Below the pieces are notes generated by a model. It saw only the letters and a program-made list of their open reading frames with translations. It made no database searches and was not told where the DNA came from. The position numbers and the translations under genes were made by a program. 64,000 nt of DNA from JAAFIP01 sp031367325 (lineage in GTDB: Bacteria; Pseudomonadota; Gammaproteobacteria; Burkholderiales; Burkholderiaceae_C), in NCBI GenBank assembly GCA_031367325.1, contig JANLPQ010000055.1, positions 1-64,000 of the forward strand, given 5' to 3'. This document shows, one piece after another, positions 36,216 through 44,463 of the stretch; positions within the stretch are counted from its first letter, which is position 1; each line of letters begins with the position of its first letter.

Positions 36216-37268
36216 TCAAGTATTTCTAGTAGTACCTAGGGCTTGCCCACGGTACATCAGCCACAGCAAATAGCCGCCACCCAGCACGGCGGTAAGCAAA
36301 CCCACGGGCAGCTCTTGCGGCGCAATTAACCACCGTGCCAGCACATCAGCGGCGCACAACAACACCGCACCCATCAGGGCAGACAACCACAGCAGCGTCG
36401 CGTACCGTGCCTTAACTGCAGCCCGCACCAAATGCGGCGCGGCCAAGCCTACAAAAGCTATCAACCCGGTTTGCGCCACTGCGGTGCCCGTGGCCAATGC
36501 CAATACCAACACCAAGGCAGCACGCAGCTGCGGCAGTTGCAGCCCCAAGCTTTGCGCTGTAGCCTCGCCCAAACTTAAGCCATCTAATACCCGGCTAAGT
36601 AGCATGGCCACTAACAAACACAGTGCCCACACCACCGCCATAATGCCGCAAGCAGCCCAGCCTACAAAGCCAGTTGAGCCCAACATAAACGCCTGCATAG
36701 CCTGCAAAATCTCGGGTGACCACAGCGTGATCAACGCGCTGACCGCGCCCAGCACTACGCCCACCACCACGCCCGCTAGCAGCAGCCGCAGCGTGTGCCC
36801 CACGCCCTTGGCCAACGCCAGCGTTAGCAGCACCGCCAGCACCGCACCTACAAACGCCGCGCCGGTAAGCCCCAGCCTGGCGGCTAAAGCTTGCGTCATG
36901 GGGCTGACGCCCATCAGCGCCAACGCAGCCGCTACGCCCACCGATGCGCCCGAGGCACTGCCCAGTAGATACGGGTCGGCCAATGGGTTGCGAAACAGCC
37001 CCTGTGCCACCGCACCGGCCAAGCCCAGCAATGCGCCCGCCAACCACGCGCCCAGCGTGCGCGGCAGCCGAATGTCCCACACAATTTGGCGCGACAGCGG
37101 GTCGTCCCACGCGTGCTGTAGGCTGCTAAAGCCTGTGCTACCCACGCTAGCCCCTACCAGCACCAGCAGTGCGCTGGCGGCTAACAGGCTCAGCGTTAGC
37201 CATACGCCACGCTGACCCATACGGAGCGCAAGCGGTGATGCGTTAACGGTGTTTATGCTGGGGTTCAC
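36216..37268 (-). CDS. btuC: B12 (FecCD/BtuC-type) ABC transporter permease
   Basis: Inner-membrane permease of the cobalamin importer. 350 residues with about nine to ten membrane segments. Family motifs: DIRLPRTLGAWLAGALLGLAGAVAQGLFRNPLADPYLLGSASGASVG, GFVGWAACGIM, and GLIAFVGLAAPHLVR. 57 bases downstream of the binding protein gene. Siderophore substrates are used by the same family, but the operon fixes the assignment. Confidence 0.93.
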   Translation of the reverse strand: MNPSINTVNASPLALRMGQRGVWLTLSLLAASALLVLVGASVGSTGFSSLQHAWDDPLSRQIVWDIRLPRTLGAWLAGALLGLAGAVAQGLFRNPLADPYLLGSASGASVGVAAALALMGVSPMTQALAARLGLTGAAFVGAVLAVLLTLALAKGVGHTLRLLLAGVVVGVVLGAVSALITLWSPEILQAMQAFMLGSTGFVGWAACGIMAVVWALCLLVAMLLSRVLDGLSLGEATAQSLGLQLPQLRAALVLVLALATGTAVAQTGLIAFVGLAAPHLVRAAVKARYATLLWLSALMGAVLLCAADVLARWLIAPQELPVGLLTAVLGGGYLLWLMYRGQALGTTRNT

Positions 37269-37325
37269 GGTATGAAGTTACGGTGTGATTTAGGCTGTGA
37301 AATCTAAAAGCTTTAAGTCGAGCCA

Positions 37326-38210
37326 TCAAGGCGCTTTGCGCTGCGCCACATCAGCCAAACACTGCGCCATGATGCGCGCACCCTCGGCCATGCGCGGACC
37401 GGGGCGCACTAGTACATCAGAATCGTCTGGATTAAAAATACATACTCTTTTGTCTTTAACCGCGCGAATTGCAGCCCAACCGGGGCGGTCGCTGATACCT
37501 TGGTAATTGCGGTCGCCCACCATGATGACGTCGGGGTTAGCGCGCACCACAAACTCTGGGTTAATTTTTGGAAATGGCCCTAGCTCTGGCCCGATGATAT
37601 TTTTTACTTGCAGCCGCGCTAATGTCTCGCCAATAAAAGACGACGCGCCTGCTGCATACGGCGCACGGTTAACCTCAAAATACACTTTGGCGTTTTTGGT
37701 GCTGGCGGGTAACGACTGCGCTGCTGCGTTCATGCCTGCATCAATCAACCGCCACACCCGATCAGCCCCCTGTGGTGCAGGTATTTGTAGCAGTTGGCCC
37801 ACCACCGCCAGTACGCGGCGCACGTCGGCATGGGTTTTAGTCTCAAGTGCCAACACTTTTATGCCCAGTGATTGCAGCCGCTCGTGCGCGCGTGACGACA
37901 CTGCCATCAGCACCACATCAGGCCGCAGCGCCACAATAGCTTCGATATTCGGGTCAAGGCCACCGCCCACTTCGGGTAGTTTTTTAACCGAAGCAGGATA
38001 GTTGGAATAGCGGTCCACACCCACCAAGCGCTGGCACTGGCCTAGTTCGCACACGGTCTCGGTCAGCGATGGCAACAGGCTCACAATACGCTGCGGCGAT
38101 TGGGCAAAAGTGACGGTGACTTGGCGATCATCCACCAGATCAAACGCCCAAGCTGACGATTGCACAACAGCACACAGGCACAGTAGTGCGCATTGCGATA
38201 GTTTTAACAT
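37326..38210 (-). CDS. btuF: Cobalamin ABC transporter substrate-binding protein
   Basis: Periplasmic BtuF-type binding protein, about 294 residues. Signal peptide MLKLSQCALLCLCAVVQSSAWA, then RIVSLLPSLTETVCELGQCQRLVGVDRYSNYP, VVLMAVSSRAHERLQSLGI, and the C-lobe RPGWAAIRAVKDKRVCIF. The ATG at 38208-38210 overlaps the cobU stop as TAATG, so it is coupled. In-frame sequence upstream of this ATG lies within cobU and is ignored. Confidence 0.93.
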   Translation of the reverse strand: MLKLSQCALLCLCAVVQSSAWAFDLVDDRQVTVTFAQSPQRIVSLLPSLTETVCELGQCQRLVGVDRYSNYPASVKKLPEVGGGLDPNIEAIVALRPDVVLMAVSSRAHERLQSLGIKVLALETKTHADVRRVLAVVGQLLQIPAPQGADRVWRLIDAGMNAAAQSLPASTKNAKVYFEVNRAPYAAGASSFIGETLARLQVKNIIGPELGPFPKINPEFVVRANPDVIMVGDRNYQGISDRPGWAAIRAVKDKRVCIFNPDDSDVLVRPGPRMAEGARIMAQCLADVAQRKAP

Positions 38211-38821
38211 TAAGTGTCTTTCAAAAATAGCGGCAAGCCCGCTGCCATCAGCGTAACGCGGTGGCATACATGGGCCACATCTTGGTTAAGCCGCCCTAAC
38301 GCATCAACATAGGCGCGCACATCGCTCCCCATCGGAATCACGCCCAATCCAATCTCGTTAGACACGATGACCACGGGGCCTGTAGCTGACTTAATTGCTA
38401 TTAATAACAGAGCTTCTTGAGCAGTATTATCGGTACTTACAGGCCTATTTGACGTATTATTTTGTGCTAATGGTGCCTCTGGCGCTGTGTACGCAAAGAG
38501 TTGATTGGTCAACCATAGCGTCAAGCAGTCCACCACCAGCAAGGTTTGTGGCGTGCTGTGCTGCGCTAGCGCATCTGCCAAATTGAGCGGCTCTTCTACA
38601 GTGCACATAGCGGGCACGCGCGCCGCTCTGTCAGCCCGGTGGCGGGCTATGCGGGCGTGCATCTCGGCATCGTGCGCTTGCGCTGTAGCTACCAGCACGG
38701 CAGTGTGCGTGGGCGACATGGCCAGCCACTGCGCTGCCAGCTTTTCGGCACGCGCCGACTTACCGCTTTTTTGCCCGCCAATAATCAATTCGCTGCGGGC
38801 GATGTGCTGTGCATTAACCAT
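38210..38821 (-). CDS. cobU: Adenosylcobinamide kinase / guanylyltransferase
   Basis: Bifunctional enzyme phosphorylating adenosylcobinamide and adding GMP. 203 residues. P-loop IIGGQKSGKSARAEKLA, the His guanylylation region IARHRADRA, LLVVDCLTLWLTNQLF, and VSNEIGLGVIPMGSDVRAYVDALGRLNQDVA. A loop of about 30 residues after TNQLF (PLAQNNTSNRPVSTDNTAQEALLLIAIK) is encoded in part by a repeat copy and is longer than in typical CobU. It overlaps the preceding gene by 8 bases. Confidence 0.95.
   Translation of the reverse strand: MVNAQHIARSELIIGGQKSGKSARAEKLAAQWLAMSPTHTAVLVATAQAHDAEMHARIARHRADRAARVPAMCTVEEPLNLADALAQHSTPQTLLVVDCLTLWLTNQLFAYTAPEAPLAQNNTSNRPVSTDNTAQEALLLIAIKSATGPVVIVSNEIGLGVIPMGSDVRAYVDALGRLNQDVAHVCHRVTLMAAGLPLFLKDT
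38398..38455 (-). repeat. Dispersed repeat, copy 14, inside cobU
   Basis: Core AGAGCTTCTTGAGCAGT at about 38409-38425, two changes from consensus. Sense copy read TAQEALLLIAIK in CobU. Confidence 0.75.
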
Positions 38822-39644
38822 GCTGCGCGCTCCAGTCCATGATGATGCGGTGCAACTGCGCTACACCATCAGTCAACGCCGCAGGGCCGGGCTGCAAAAT
38901 ATCGGGAGATTTAATTTCAAACAGTTGCGCGTTTTTCACCGCGTTGACGTCCTGCCAGCCAGCGCGTGCAGCTACTTTTTCAGGTCTGAATTTTTTACCG
39001 CACCATGACCCAATGATGATGTCAGGGTTGCGTCGCACAATCTCTAGCGGGTCGGCGATGATGCGGTTTTTACCCAGTGCCTGCGTGGCTAACTCGGCAA
39101 AGCAGTCGTCACCACCCGCAATGCCCACCAACTCTGACACCCAGCGGATACAGCTCATATTCGGCTCGTCCCACTCTTCAAAAAACACCTTGGGCCTGCG
39201 CGGCAGCTGGGCGGCTGCGGCTTCAATTGCAAGCATCTGATCACGCATGCCCGCTATCAGCTTTTGCCCCAGCGCATCGCAGCCCACCATGCTGGCCACT
39301 TGGTGCATCATCGACAGTATTTCAGCCACACTGCGCTGGTTAAACACGGTGACTTGCACACCATGCTTGATCAACTGGCTGGCAATATCTGCCTGCAGGT
39401 CTGAAAAGCCGAAAACACAGTCAGGCTGTAGCTCTAAAATTTTGTCAATTTTGGCGCTCAAGAAAGCACTGACACGCGGCTTCTCATCCCGTGCCCGCCG
39501 AGGCCGCACGGTATAGCCCGAGATACCCACAATGCGCGCTTCTTGGCCTAGCAAATACAGCCACTCGGTGGTTTCTTCGGTCAAGCACACTATGCGCTGC
39601 GGGCCTTGCGCAGTTGCTGAATTGATATCGCGCCAGTGGCTCAT
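38814..39644 (-). CDS. BtuF-like cobalamin-binding protein without signal peptide
   Basis: Periplasmic-binding-fold protein (PF01497 type), 276 residues, but with no signal peptide: it begins MSHWRDINSATAQGPQRIVCLTEE. Conserved parts: ETTEWLYLLGQEARIVGISGYTVRP, LELQPDCVFGFSDLQADIASQLIKHG, VFFEEWDEPNMSCIRWVSELVGIAGG and PDIIIGSWCGKKF. The start forms ATGA with the cobB stop; the end overlaps cobU. Probably cytoplasmic, so it would handle or store corrinoids rather than feed BtuCD. This is inference from the missing signal. Confidence 0.82.
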   Translation of the reverse strand: MSHWRDINSATAQGPQRIVCLTEETTEWLYLLGQEARIVGISGYTVRPRRARDEKPRVSAFLSAKIDKILELQPDCVFGFSDLQADIASQLIKHGVQVTVFNQRSVAEILSMMHQVASMVGCDALGQKLIAGMRDQMLAIEAAAAQLPRRPKVFFEEWDEPNMSCIRWVSELVGIAGGDDCFAELATQALGKNRIIADPLEIVRRNPDIIIGSWCGKKFRPEKVAARAGWQDVNAVKNAQLFEIKSPDILQPGPAALTDGVAQLHRIIMDWSAQHG

Positions 39645-41059
39645 AGTGCAGCTCCAAATAATGCGGCCGTAGCCTGCAGGCTAGATGCAAACCAAGCGTG
39701 AAAATAGCTGGCGCGGATGCTGCCGCGCGCGTACAGCGCCTCGCCTGCATCTGGCGCAGCCTGCGCATCTGGGCGCACTGTGCGGGTTACGGGCTGCAAA
39801 GTAGTCTCGCAGGTGGAATAGTGAAAGGTATGCCCACGCAAACTGTGATCGCCCATGCTAAGGTGTTGTGGGCCAATCGCTGCAAGACGTTGTTGCATCG
39901 TCACCGTGCCAGGCAGCAAGCCCCACATAGCATGCGCCGCACCGTCAACGGTGGTGATCTGGTCAAACAACACCATCATGCCACCACATTCTGCCCATAC
40001 GGGCCGCCCAACTGCCACGTGCGCGGCCACACTAGATCGAAAACTTGAATTTGCTGACAACTGCTTTGCATGCAGCTCGGGGTAGCCACCCGGCAACCAC
40101 AGCGCATCGCACACAGGTAATGCGTCATCGGTCAAAGGCGAACAAAAAACGATGCCGGCACCCAGCGCGCGCAGCGTGTCTAGATTGGCATCGTAGATAA
40201 AACAAAACGCTGCATCGCGCGCCACGGCGATGGTTTTGCCGGCCAATACCCTCGCATGCAAAGCTGGCAGCGGCCTAATCGTTACCCCGCTGGCTTGTGG
40301 ATTGATTAAGGTGTGCGCAGCATCTGCTGCTGCAACATCAAACGGCGCGAAAGCGACTTCCCAGCGCTTCAGTGCAGCCATATCCATCTGGCCCAAGGGC
40401 GTAGCGGCCAACGCATCTGCCGCAGCGTCAAGCCGCTGCACAGCGTCGCCCACTTCAGACGCCAGCGTAAGGCCCAAGTGCCGCTCTGCCAGCTGTAGCG
40501 CGGGGTTGCGCATGAGTGCGCCTAGCCAGCACTGCGCGTCGACCGCATCAGCCAACATCTTTGCATGGCCCGCGCTGGCTACCCGATTAGCCAACACGCC
40601 GGCCCAAAGCAATCCTGGTCGATAACGCTGCAGACCAAACGCCAGCGCACCAAAAGTACCCGCCATAGCCGACGCATCAATCACCGCCAGCACGGGCAGA
40701 CCAAATCGCTGCGCTAAATCAGCCGCGCTGGGTTGCCCGTCAAACAAACCCATCACCCCTTCGATGATGATGAGGTCAGCTTGGCTTGCAGCCTCGTGCA
40801 GCCGGACACGGCAATCTGCCTCGCCTGTCATCCACAAGTCCAACTGGTGCACAGGCGCACCGCTAGCCAAGGCCAGCCAGTGCGGGTCTAAAAAATCAGG
40901 CCCGCACTTGAACACACGCACCATGCGGCCCGCACGTGTATGCAGCCGCGCCAACGCCGCAGCCACCGTAGTTTTGCCCTGCCCGGATGCAGGGGCAGCG
41001 ATTAAGATGGCAGGGCATAGCGCGGTGGTAGTGGCTAGCATGGCAGTAGCATTACGCAT
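39641..41059 (-). CDS. cobB: Cobyrinic acid a,c-diamide synthase
   Basis: Glutamine-dependent amidase of the a and c side chains of the corrin ring (CbiA/CobB). 472 residues. N-terminal P-loop LIAAPASGQGKTTVAAALARLHTRAG, KCGPDFLDPHWLALASG, EGVMGLFDG, and the C-terminal amidotransferase domain with the Cys in VWAECGGMMVLFD and His in RASYFHAWFAS. Second gene of the operon, 7 bases after btuB. Its presence suggests that corrin-ring precursors are made or taken up as early intermediates. Confidence 0.95.
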   Translation of the reverse strand: MRNATAMLATTTALCPAILIAAPASGQGKTTVAAALARLHTRAGRMVRVFKCGPDFLDPHWLALASGAPVHQLDLWMTGEADCRVRLHEAASQADLIIIEGVMGLFDGQPSAADLAQRFGLPVLAVIDASAMAGTFGALAFGLQRYRPGLLWAGVLANRVASAGHAKMLADAVDAQCWLGALMRNPALQLAERHLGLTLASEVGDAVQRLDAAADALAATPLGQMDMAALKRWEVAFAPFDVAAADAAHTLINPQASGVTIRPLPALHARVLAGKTIAVARDAAFCFIYDANLDTLRALGAGIVFCSPLTDDALPVCDALWLPGGYPELHAKQLSANSSFRSSVAAHVAVGRPVWAECGGMMVLFDQITTVDGAAHAMWGLLPGTVTMQQRLAAIGPQHLSMGDHSLRGHTFHYSTCETTLQPVTRTVRPDAQAAPDAGEALYARGSIRASYFHAWFASSLQATAALFGAAL

Positions 41060-41066
41060 GTTTCAA

Positions 41067-42938
41067 CTAGAAACCAGGTTGCCAATTAATGCCAACAAAA
41101 ACAGCTCTAGGCGATTGGTTATAACCATACGCTGTTTGGTACTTGGCATTGCTGAGGTTTTCAACACGACCAAATAATTTGAGTTCTTTGGTGATTTGGT
41201 AGCGTGCTGACACGTCAACCAAGGTGTAGGAGTCCAGCGTGTTGCTACCATCTTGGCGTGCGCCGCTGTAGCTCAGCCCTGCGCCCAGTGTCCACAGCCC
41301 AATAGGATGGCTTACTGACAGCGATGCCAGTGTCTTGGCGCGGCGGCGCAGCGTGTCGCCCGTGGTCTCGTCTACTGGCTTTTGCGAGGTTAAGCTGCCA
41401 CGCAATTCTGTTTTGCCGATCTGGCCGTTGTAGCTAACTTCTAAGCCGCTGTTTTTGCTGCGGGCGATGTTTTGAAACTGCGAACTGGTGAAGTCGTAGA
41501 CAAACTGATCTGTGCTGCGCGTGTTAAACACCGTGGCGCGCAGAACGTGGTTGCCTTCGCTGTATTGCAGGCCTAATTCGCGTGAACGGGCTTTCTCGGG
41601 CTTTAGATCTGGATTGCCGAAAAACGGTGCATACAAATAGCCCAGTGGCGGAATATTAAATGCAGTAGAGGTGCTGGCAATCAGCTTCCAAGCAGGCGTT
41701 ATGGCGTAGCCATAACCTAAGTAACCTGTGTTTTGATTTTCTAGGCCCTGCGCTACATCACGGCGTACGTTGAGCTGCAACGAATGGCTACCCACTTGAC
41801 CCTGCACGCCAGCAAACCCTGCATTGACACGCCGCTTTTGCGCGTACAAACCGCCAAAACCATCATCTACATTCACCCCTTGGCGCTGCTGCTCAAGGCC
41901 CACCGTGGCCAGCCAGTCGGCACCCAAGGCTATCGTGTTGGTCCAGTTGAGCATACGGTTTTTTGAGATGTATTCATCTTGCGAAGGCAATGCCGTTTGG
42001 TAGTCGTTGGCATAACGGTCGCGGCTCTCAGATACTGACAGCTTGCTAAGCCAATCGGTGGTAATACGGTTATGCGTATACAGCGTGGTGGCATCGACAC
42101 GGGTGCGGCTTTTATGGATGTCAGTCGGTGTATCAAACCCGCTGTCAAAATTACCCTTGCCGTCGCTGTGGGTGGTGCTCAATCCTAGGGTATGGTCTTT
42201 GGCCAAATCATGCGACAGTGCAAACGACCAGTTGCGGTTGGTGTAGCCATCGTCATCTGGATTAGCCGATGCGTTAGCTGCAATGCTGGTGTCTAGGGCG
42301 CTAAAGCCACGGGTTCTATTGGTCGACACGCCAGCGGACAGCTTGGTGGCGTTGTCCACACCAAAACTTGTCTGCACACCCGCGCTTAGCTTAGAGCTGC
42401 CGCGCGAGCCAACCTCAGCCGTTAGGCTAGCACGCGGTTTACCACCGCCTTGCTTGGTAAAAATTTGCACCACACCACCAATAGCGCCTGTGCCGTAGAT
42501 GGCCGACACATTGCCGCGCACTATTTCTACGCGTTCAATCTGGTCCAGCATCAAGTGCTCTACGCTTGCGCCGCCGCTGGCATCTTGCTTATTAATAGGT
42601 ATGCCATCAACCAGTACCAGCACTTGCACCGAGGCAGCGCCACGTAAAAATATGGTGGACGACGTACCGCGCCCACCGGTTTGTGTGAACTGAAAACCCG
42701 CTTCTTTTTGCAGCAAGCTGGTCAAGTCGGTGCTTTGGCTGTTCTCAATATCAGCTGCGTTGAGCACCGTGGTGTGCGGCAGTGCATCGGTGATGAGCTG
42801 CGGGCTGCGGCTGGCGGTAATGACCACCTCTTTAAGCTGCGGCACGTTTTGCGCTAAGGCTAGGTTAAACGGAGCACATGCTGACGCGCAGGCGCACGCT
42901 AGCGCTGAAAGACGCAAGGTCGTAGAAAAATTTTTCAT
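41067..42938 (-). CDS. btuB: TonB-dependent vitamin B12 receptor
   Basis: Outer-membrane beta-barrel receptor of 623 residues. Signal peptide ending in LALA-QN, TonB box LKEVVITA, plug domain (DIENSQSTDLTSLLQKEAGFQFTQTGGRGTSSTIFLRGAASVQVLVLVDGIPIN, VEIVRGNVSAIYGTGAIGGVVQIFTK), then the barrel ending in a terminal Phe (VGINWQPGF), which suits BAM-dependent insertion. First gene of the B12 operon and directly behind the cobalamin riboswitch. Confidence 0.95.
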   Translation of the reverse strand: MKNFSTTLRLSALACACASACAPFNLALAQNVPQLKEVVITASRSPQLITDALPHTTVLNAADIENSQSTDLTSLLQKEAGFQFTQTGGRGTSSTIFLRGAASVQVLVLVDGIPINKQDASGGASVEHLMLDQIERVEIVRGNVSAIYGTGAIGGVVQIFTKQGGGKPRASLTAEVGSRGSSKLSAGVQTSFGVDNATKLSAGVSTNRTRGFSALDTSIAANASANPDDDGYTNRNWSFALSHDLAKDHTLGLSTTHSDGKGNFDSGFDTPTDIHKSRTRVDATTLYTHNRITTDWLSKLSVSESRDRYANDYQTALPSQDEYISKNRMLNWTNTIALGADWLATVGLEQQRQGVNVDDGFGGLYAQKRRVNAGFAGVQGQVGSHSLQLNVRRDVAQGLENQNTGYLGYGYAITPAWKLIASTSTAFNIPPLGYLYAPFFGNPDLKPEKARSRELGLQYSEGNHVLRATVFNTRSTDQFVYDFTSSQFQNIARSKNSGLEVSYNGQIGKTELRGSLTSQKPVDETTGDTLRRRAKTLASLSVSHPIGLWTLGAGLSYSGARQDGSNTLDSYTLVDVSARYQITKELKLFGRVENLSNAKYQTAYGYNQSPRAVFVGINWQPGF

Positions 42939-43054
42939 AAATTATAAAATACAAGCAAATGCCCGGTGCCAGCCTCCCCGCTGGTGTGGGCGAATTTGGT
43001 TGTACACATTTGAAACCTATAGTTGAAAACTAAATTTCAAAGCGCACAGCCGCC

Positions 43055-43305
43055 GTGTTGGCCGGTATCCGGGCTGATGGAACGACTTGTCAATCACCTT
43101 CCCAAAGTCTTGCGACCTCAGTGGTTTGTTATTGAAAGTTGGTAGATTTAAAAGCATTGCACCTTTAAACCCGCCGTCCACTTACCGTTGCGGGGGCAGC
43201 GCTGGTTAGGTTCTGGCCTTTATAGGCCACTGCAGATCCTGCAGTTCTTTCACCCTCCAGCTTCCCGTTGAACTGCGGCATGTGAACCACACCGCGAGCA
43301 CCAAC
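43055..43305 (-). ncRNA. Cobalamin riboswitch upstream of btuB
   Basis: Read on the minus strand: TTGGTGCTCGCGGTG, then AACGGGAAGCTGGAGGGTGAA, CCAGCGCTGCCCCCGCAACG with GTAAGTG, CCACTGAGG, TTTGGGAAGGTG, and the 3' conserved box CATCAGCCCGGATACCGGCC (about 43059-43078). These are the conserved blocks of the B12 element in the expected order. It lies about 115 bases before the btuB start and should repress the whole btuB-cobQ operon when adenosylcobalamin is abundant. Confidence 0.95.
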
Positions 43306-43412
43306 ACTGGTAATTTTACGCGCAAGCCCTGCCTAAAAACTGACAACCGCGCGATCACGCTTGCTAAATGCAGAAAACTTCCCCTAGAATCAAGTACTTA
43401 GAGACACTACCC

Positions 43413-43691
43413 ATGGCAGATTCTTCACATATTGAGCAAGTTACCGAACGCGTGGAGCGCTTGCTGTTGCGTTATGACGAACTTAACCGCACTAACGCAC
43501 TGCTGACCGAGCAAGTGCAGGCCGTCAGCTTAGAGCGTGATTCGCTCAAATCGCGTTTGTCCGCTGCACGCTCGCGCGTAGAAGCACTGCTAGAGCGCTT
43601 GCCTGAATCTGCAGAACGCCAGAGTGGTCATGCATCGGCTGACCAGCGCGACGGCAACCATGCATCGGCTGACCAGCGCGACGCTGCATAA
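43413..43691 (+). CDS. ZapB-like coiled-coil protein
   Basis: 92-residue cytoplasmic coiled-coil protein (DUF904/TIGR02449 type): MADSSHIEQVTERVERLLLRYDELNRTNALLTEQVQAVSLERDSLKSRL, then AARSRVEALLERLP. It precedes zapA, and such small proteins are thought to act with ZapA/FtsZ at the division site. The start chosen is the ATG at 43413; an ATG 15 codons earlier gives an unlikely N-terminus. The last 20 residues are a 30-base tandem duplication (HASADQRDGN, HASADQRDAA), not part of the family core. Confidence 0.85.
   Translation: MADSSHIEQVTERVERLLLRYDELNRTNALLTEQVQAVSLERDSLKSRLSAARSRVEALLERLPESAERQSGHASADQRDGNHASADQRDAA
43629..43683 (+). repeat. 30-bp tandem duplication at the zapB-like 3' end
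   Basis: Two identical 25-base blocks, CATGCATCGGCTGACCAGCG plus CGACG, with period 30 (43629-43653 and 43659-43683). Keeps the frame and adds ten residues. Confidence 0.9.
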
Positions 43692-43724
43692 ATAGAACAA
43701 TAGAACATTCACTTCCCGCCGCAC

Positions 43725-44069
43725 ATGAAACAACTCGAAGTCCAAATCATGGGCCAAAGCTATTTGCTGGCCGCACCCGAGGGCGGCGAACAACAGCTGC
43801 TCACCGCAGTAGAAAAAGTAGACACCGCCATGTGCCGCATTCGCGATGCAGGCAAAGTTAAAGCGCGCGACCGTATTGCCGTGCTGGCCGCACTGAACTT
43901 GGCTTTTGAAACCGACCCTGACCGTAAACCTGCTGCAGATACCAGCCCGACTAGCGCGGGCCGCAGCAGCAACGATGCGGGCACTGCAGACATGGGCAAC
44001 CATCCGCAATTGGCCACGCTCATTGCCAAGCTGGACGCCGCACTCGGCAACGACGGCCAACTGCTCTAA
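43725..44069 (+). CDS. zapA: Cell division protein ZapA
   Basis: FtsZ-ring stabiliser, 114 residues: MKQLEVQIMGQSYLLAAPEGGEQQLLTAVEKVDTAMCRIRDAGKVKARDRIAVLAALNLAFE is the full ZapA domain. A Ser/Thr-rich linker leads to a C-terminal helix (LATLIAKLDAALGNDGQLL). 33 bases after the zapB-like gene and followed by 6S RNA, an arrangement common in betaproteobacteria. Confidence 0.95.
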   Translation: MKQLEVQIMGQSYLLAAPEGGEQQLLTAVEKVDTAMCRIRDAGKVKARDRIAVLAALNLAFETDPDRKPAADTSPTSAGRSSNDAGTADMGNHPQLATLIAKLDAALGNDGQLL

Positions 44070-44227
44070 ATCGCTAAAACGGGTTGAGTTGGCCGACATA
44101 TCGGTCATCGTCACCGCACCTTTGGTACGCCTCAACGGTTGTCAACGCACAGGTGTAAACATTAATAACTTAGTGCCGCAACTGGCTGTGCGGCGCGCGT
44201 AACCGCGTGATAGCGCGTAGAATCAAA

Positions 44228-44405
44228 ATTGTCTGTGGCCCCGCTGGGCTTTATATTCCTTGTACCAATGCTTTCGAGCAAGGGAGAGGAACATTGCTAG
44301 GCAAGCGTGATCGTCTCGCGTTAGACGAACCCAATGCCCATGCTGACCTCACCCACCTGAACCCCGGTTCAGGATGCCGGTCCGGCGACCAGGCCGCAGA
44401 CACCT
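44228..44405 (+). ncRNA. ssrS: 6S RNA
   Basis: Regulatory RNA that binds sigma70-RNA polymerase by mimicking an open promoter. The ends pair as a closing stem: GTCTGTGGCC (44231-44240) with GGCCGCAGAC (44392-44401). The apical hairpin block CACCTGAACCCCGGTTCAGG corresponds to CCTTGAACCAAGGGTTCAAG of E. coli 6S. Length (about 175) and position after zapA agree. A TAGAAT box at 44218-44223 could be its -10. Boundaries are approximate. Confidence 0.85.
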
Positions 44406-44463
44406 TTATTTTTGCAGCGGCATTTCCTGCAATATCTATAACTATTACAACAAGCCTTGAGAC

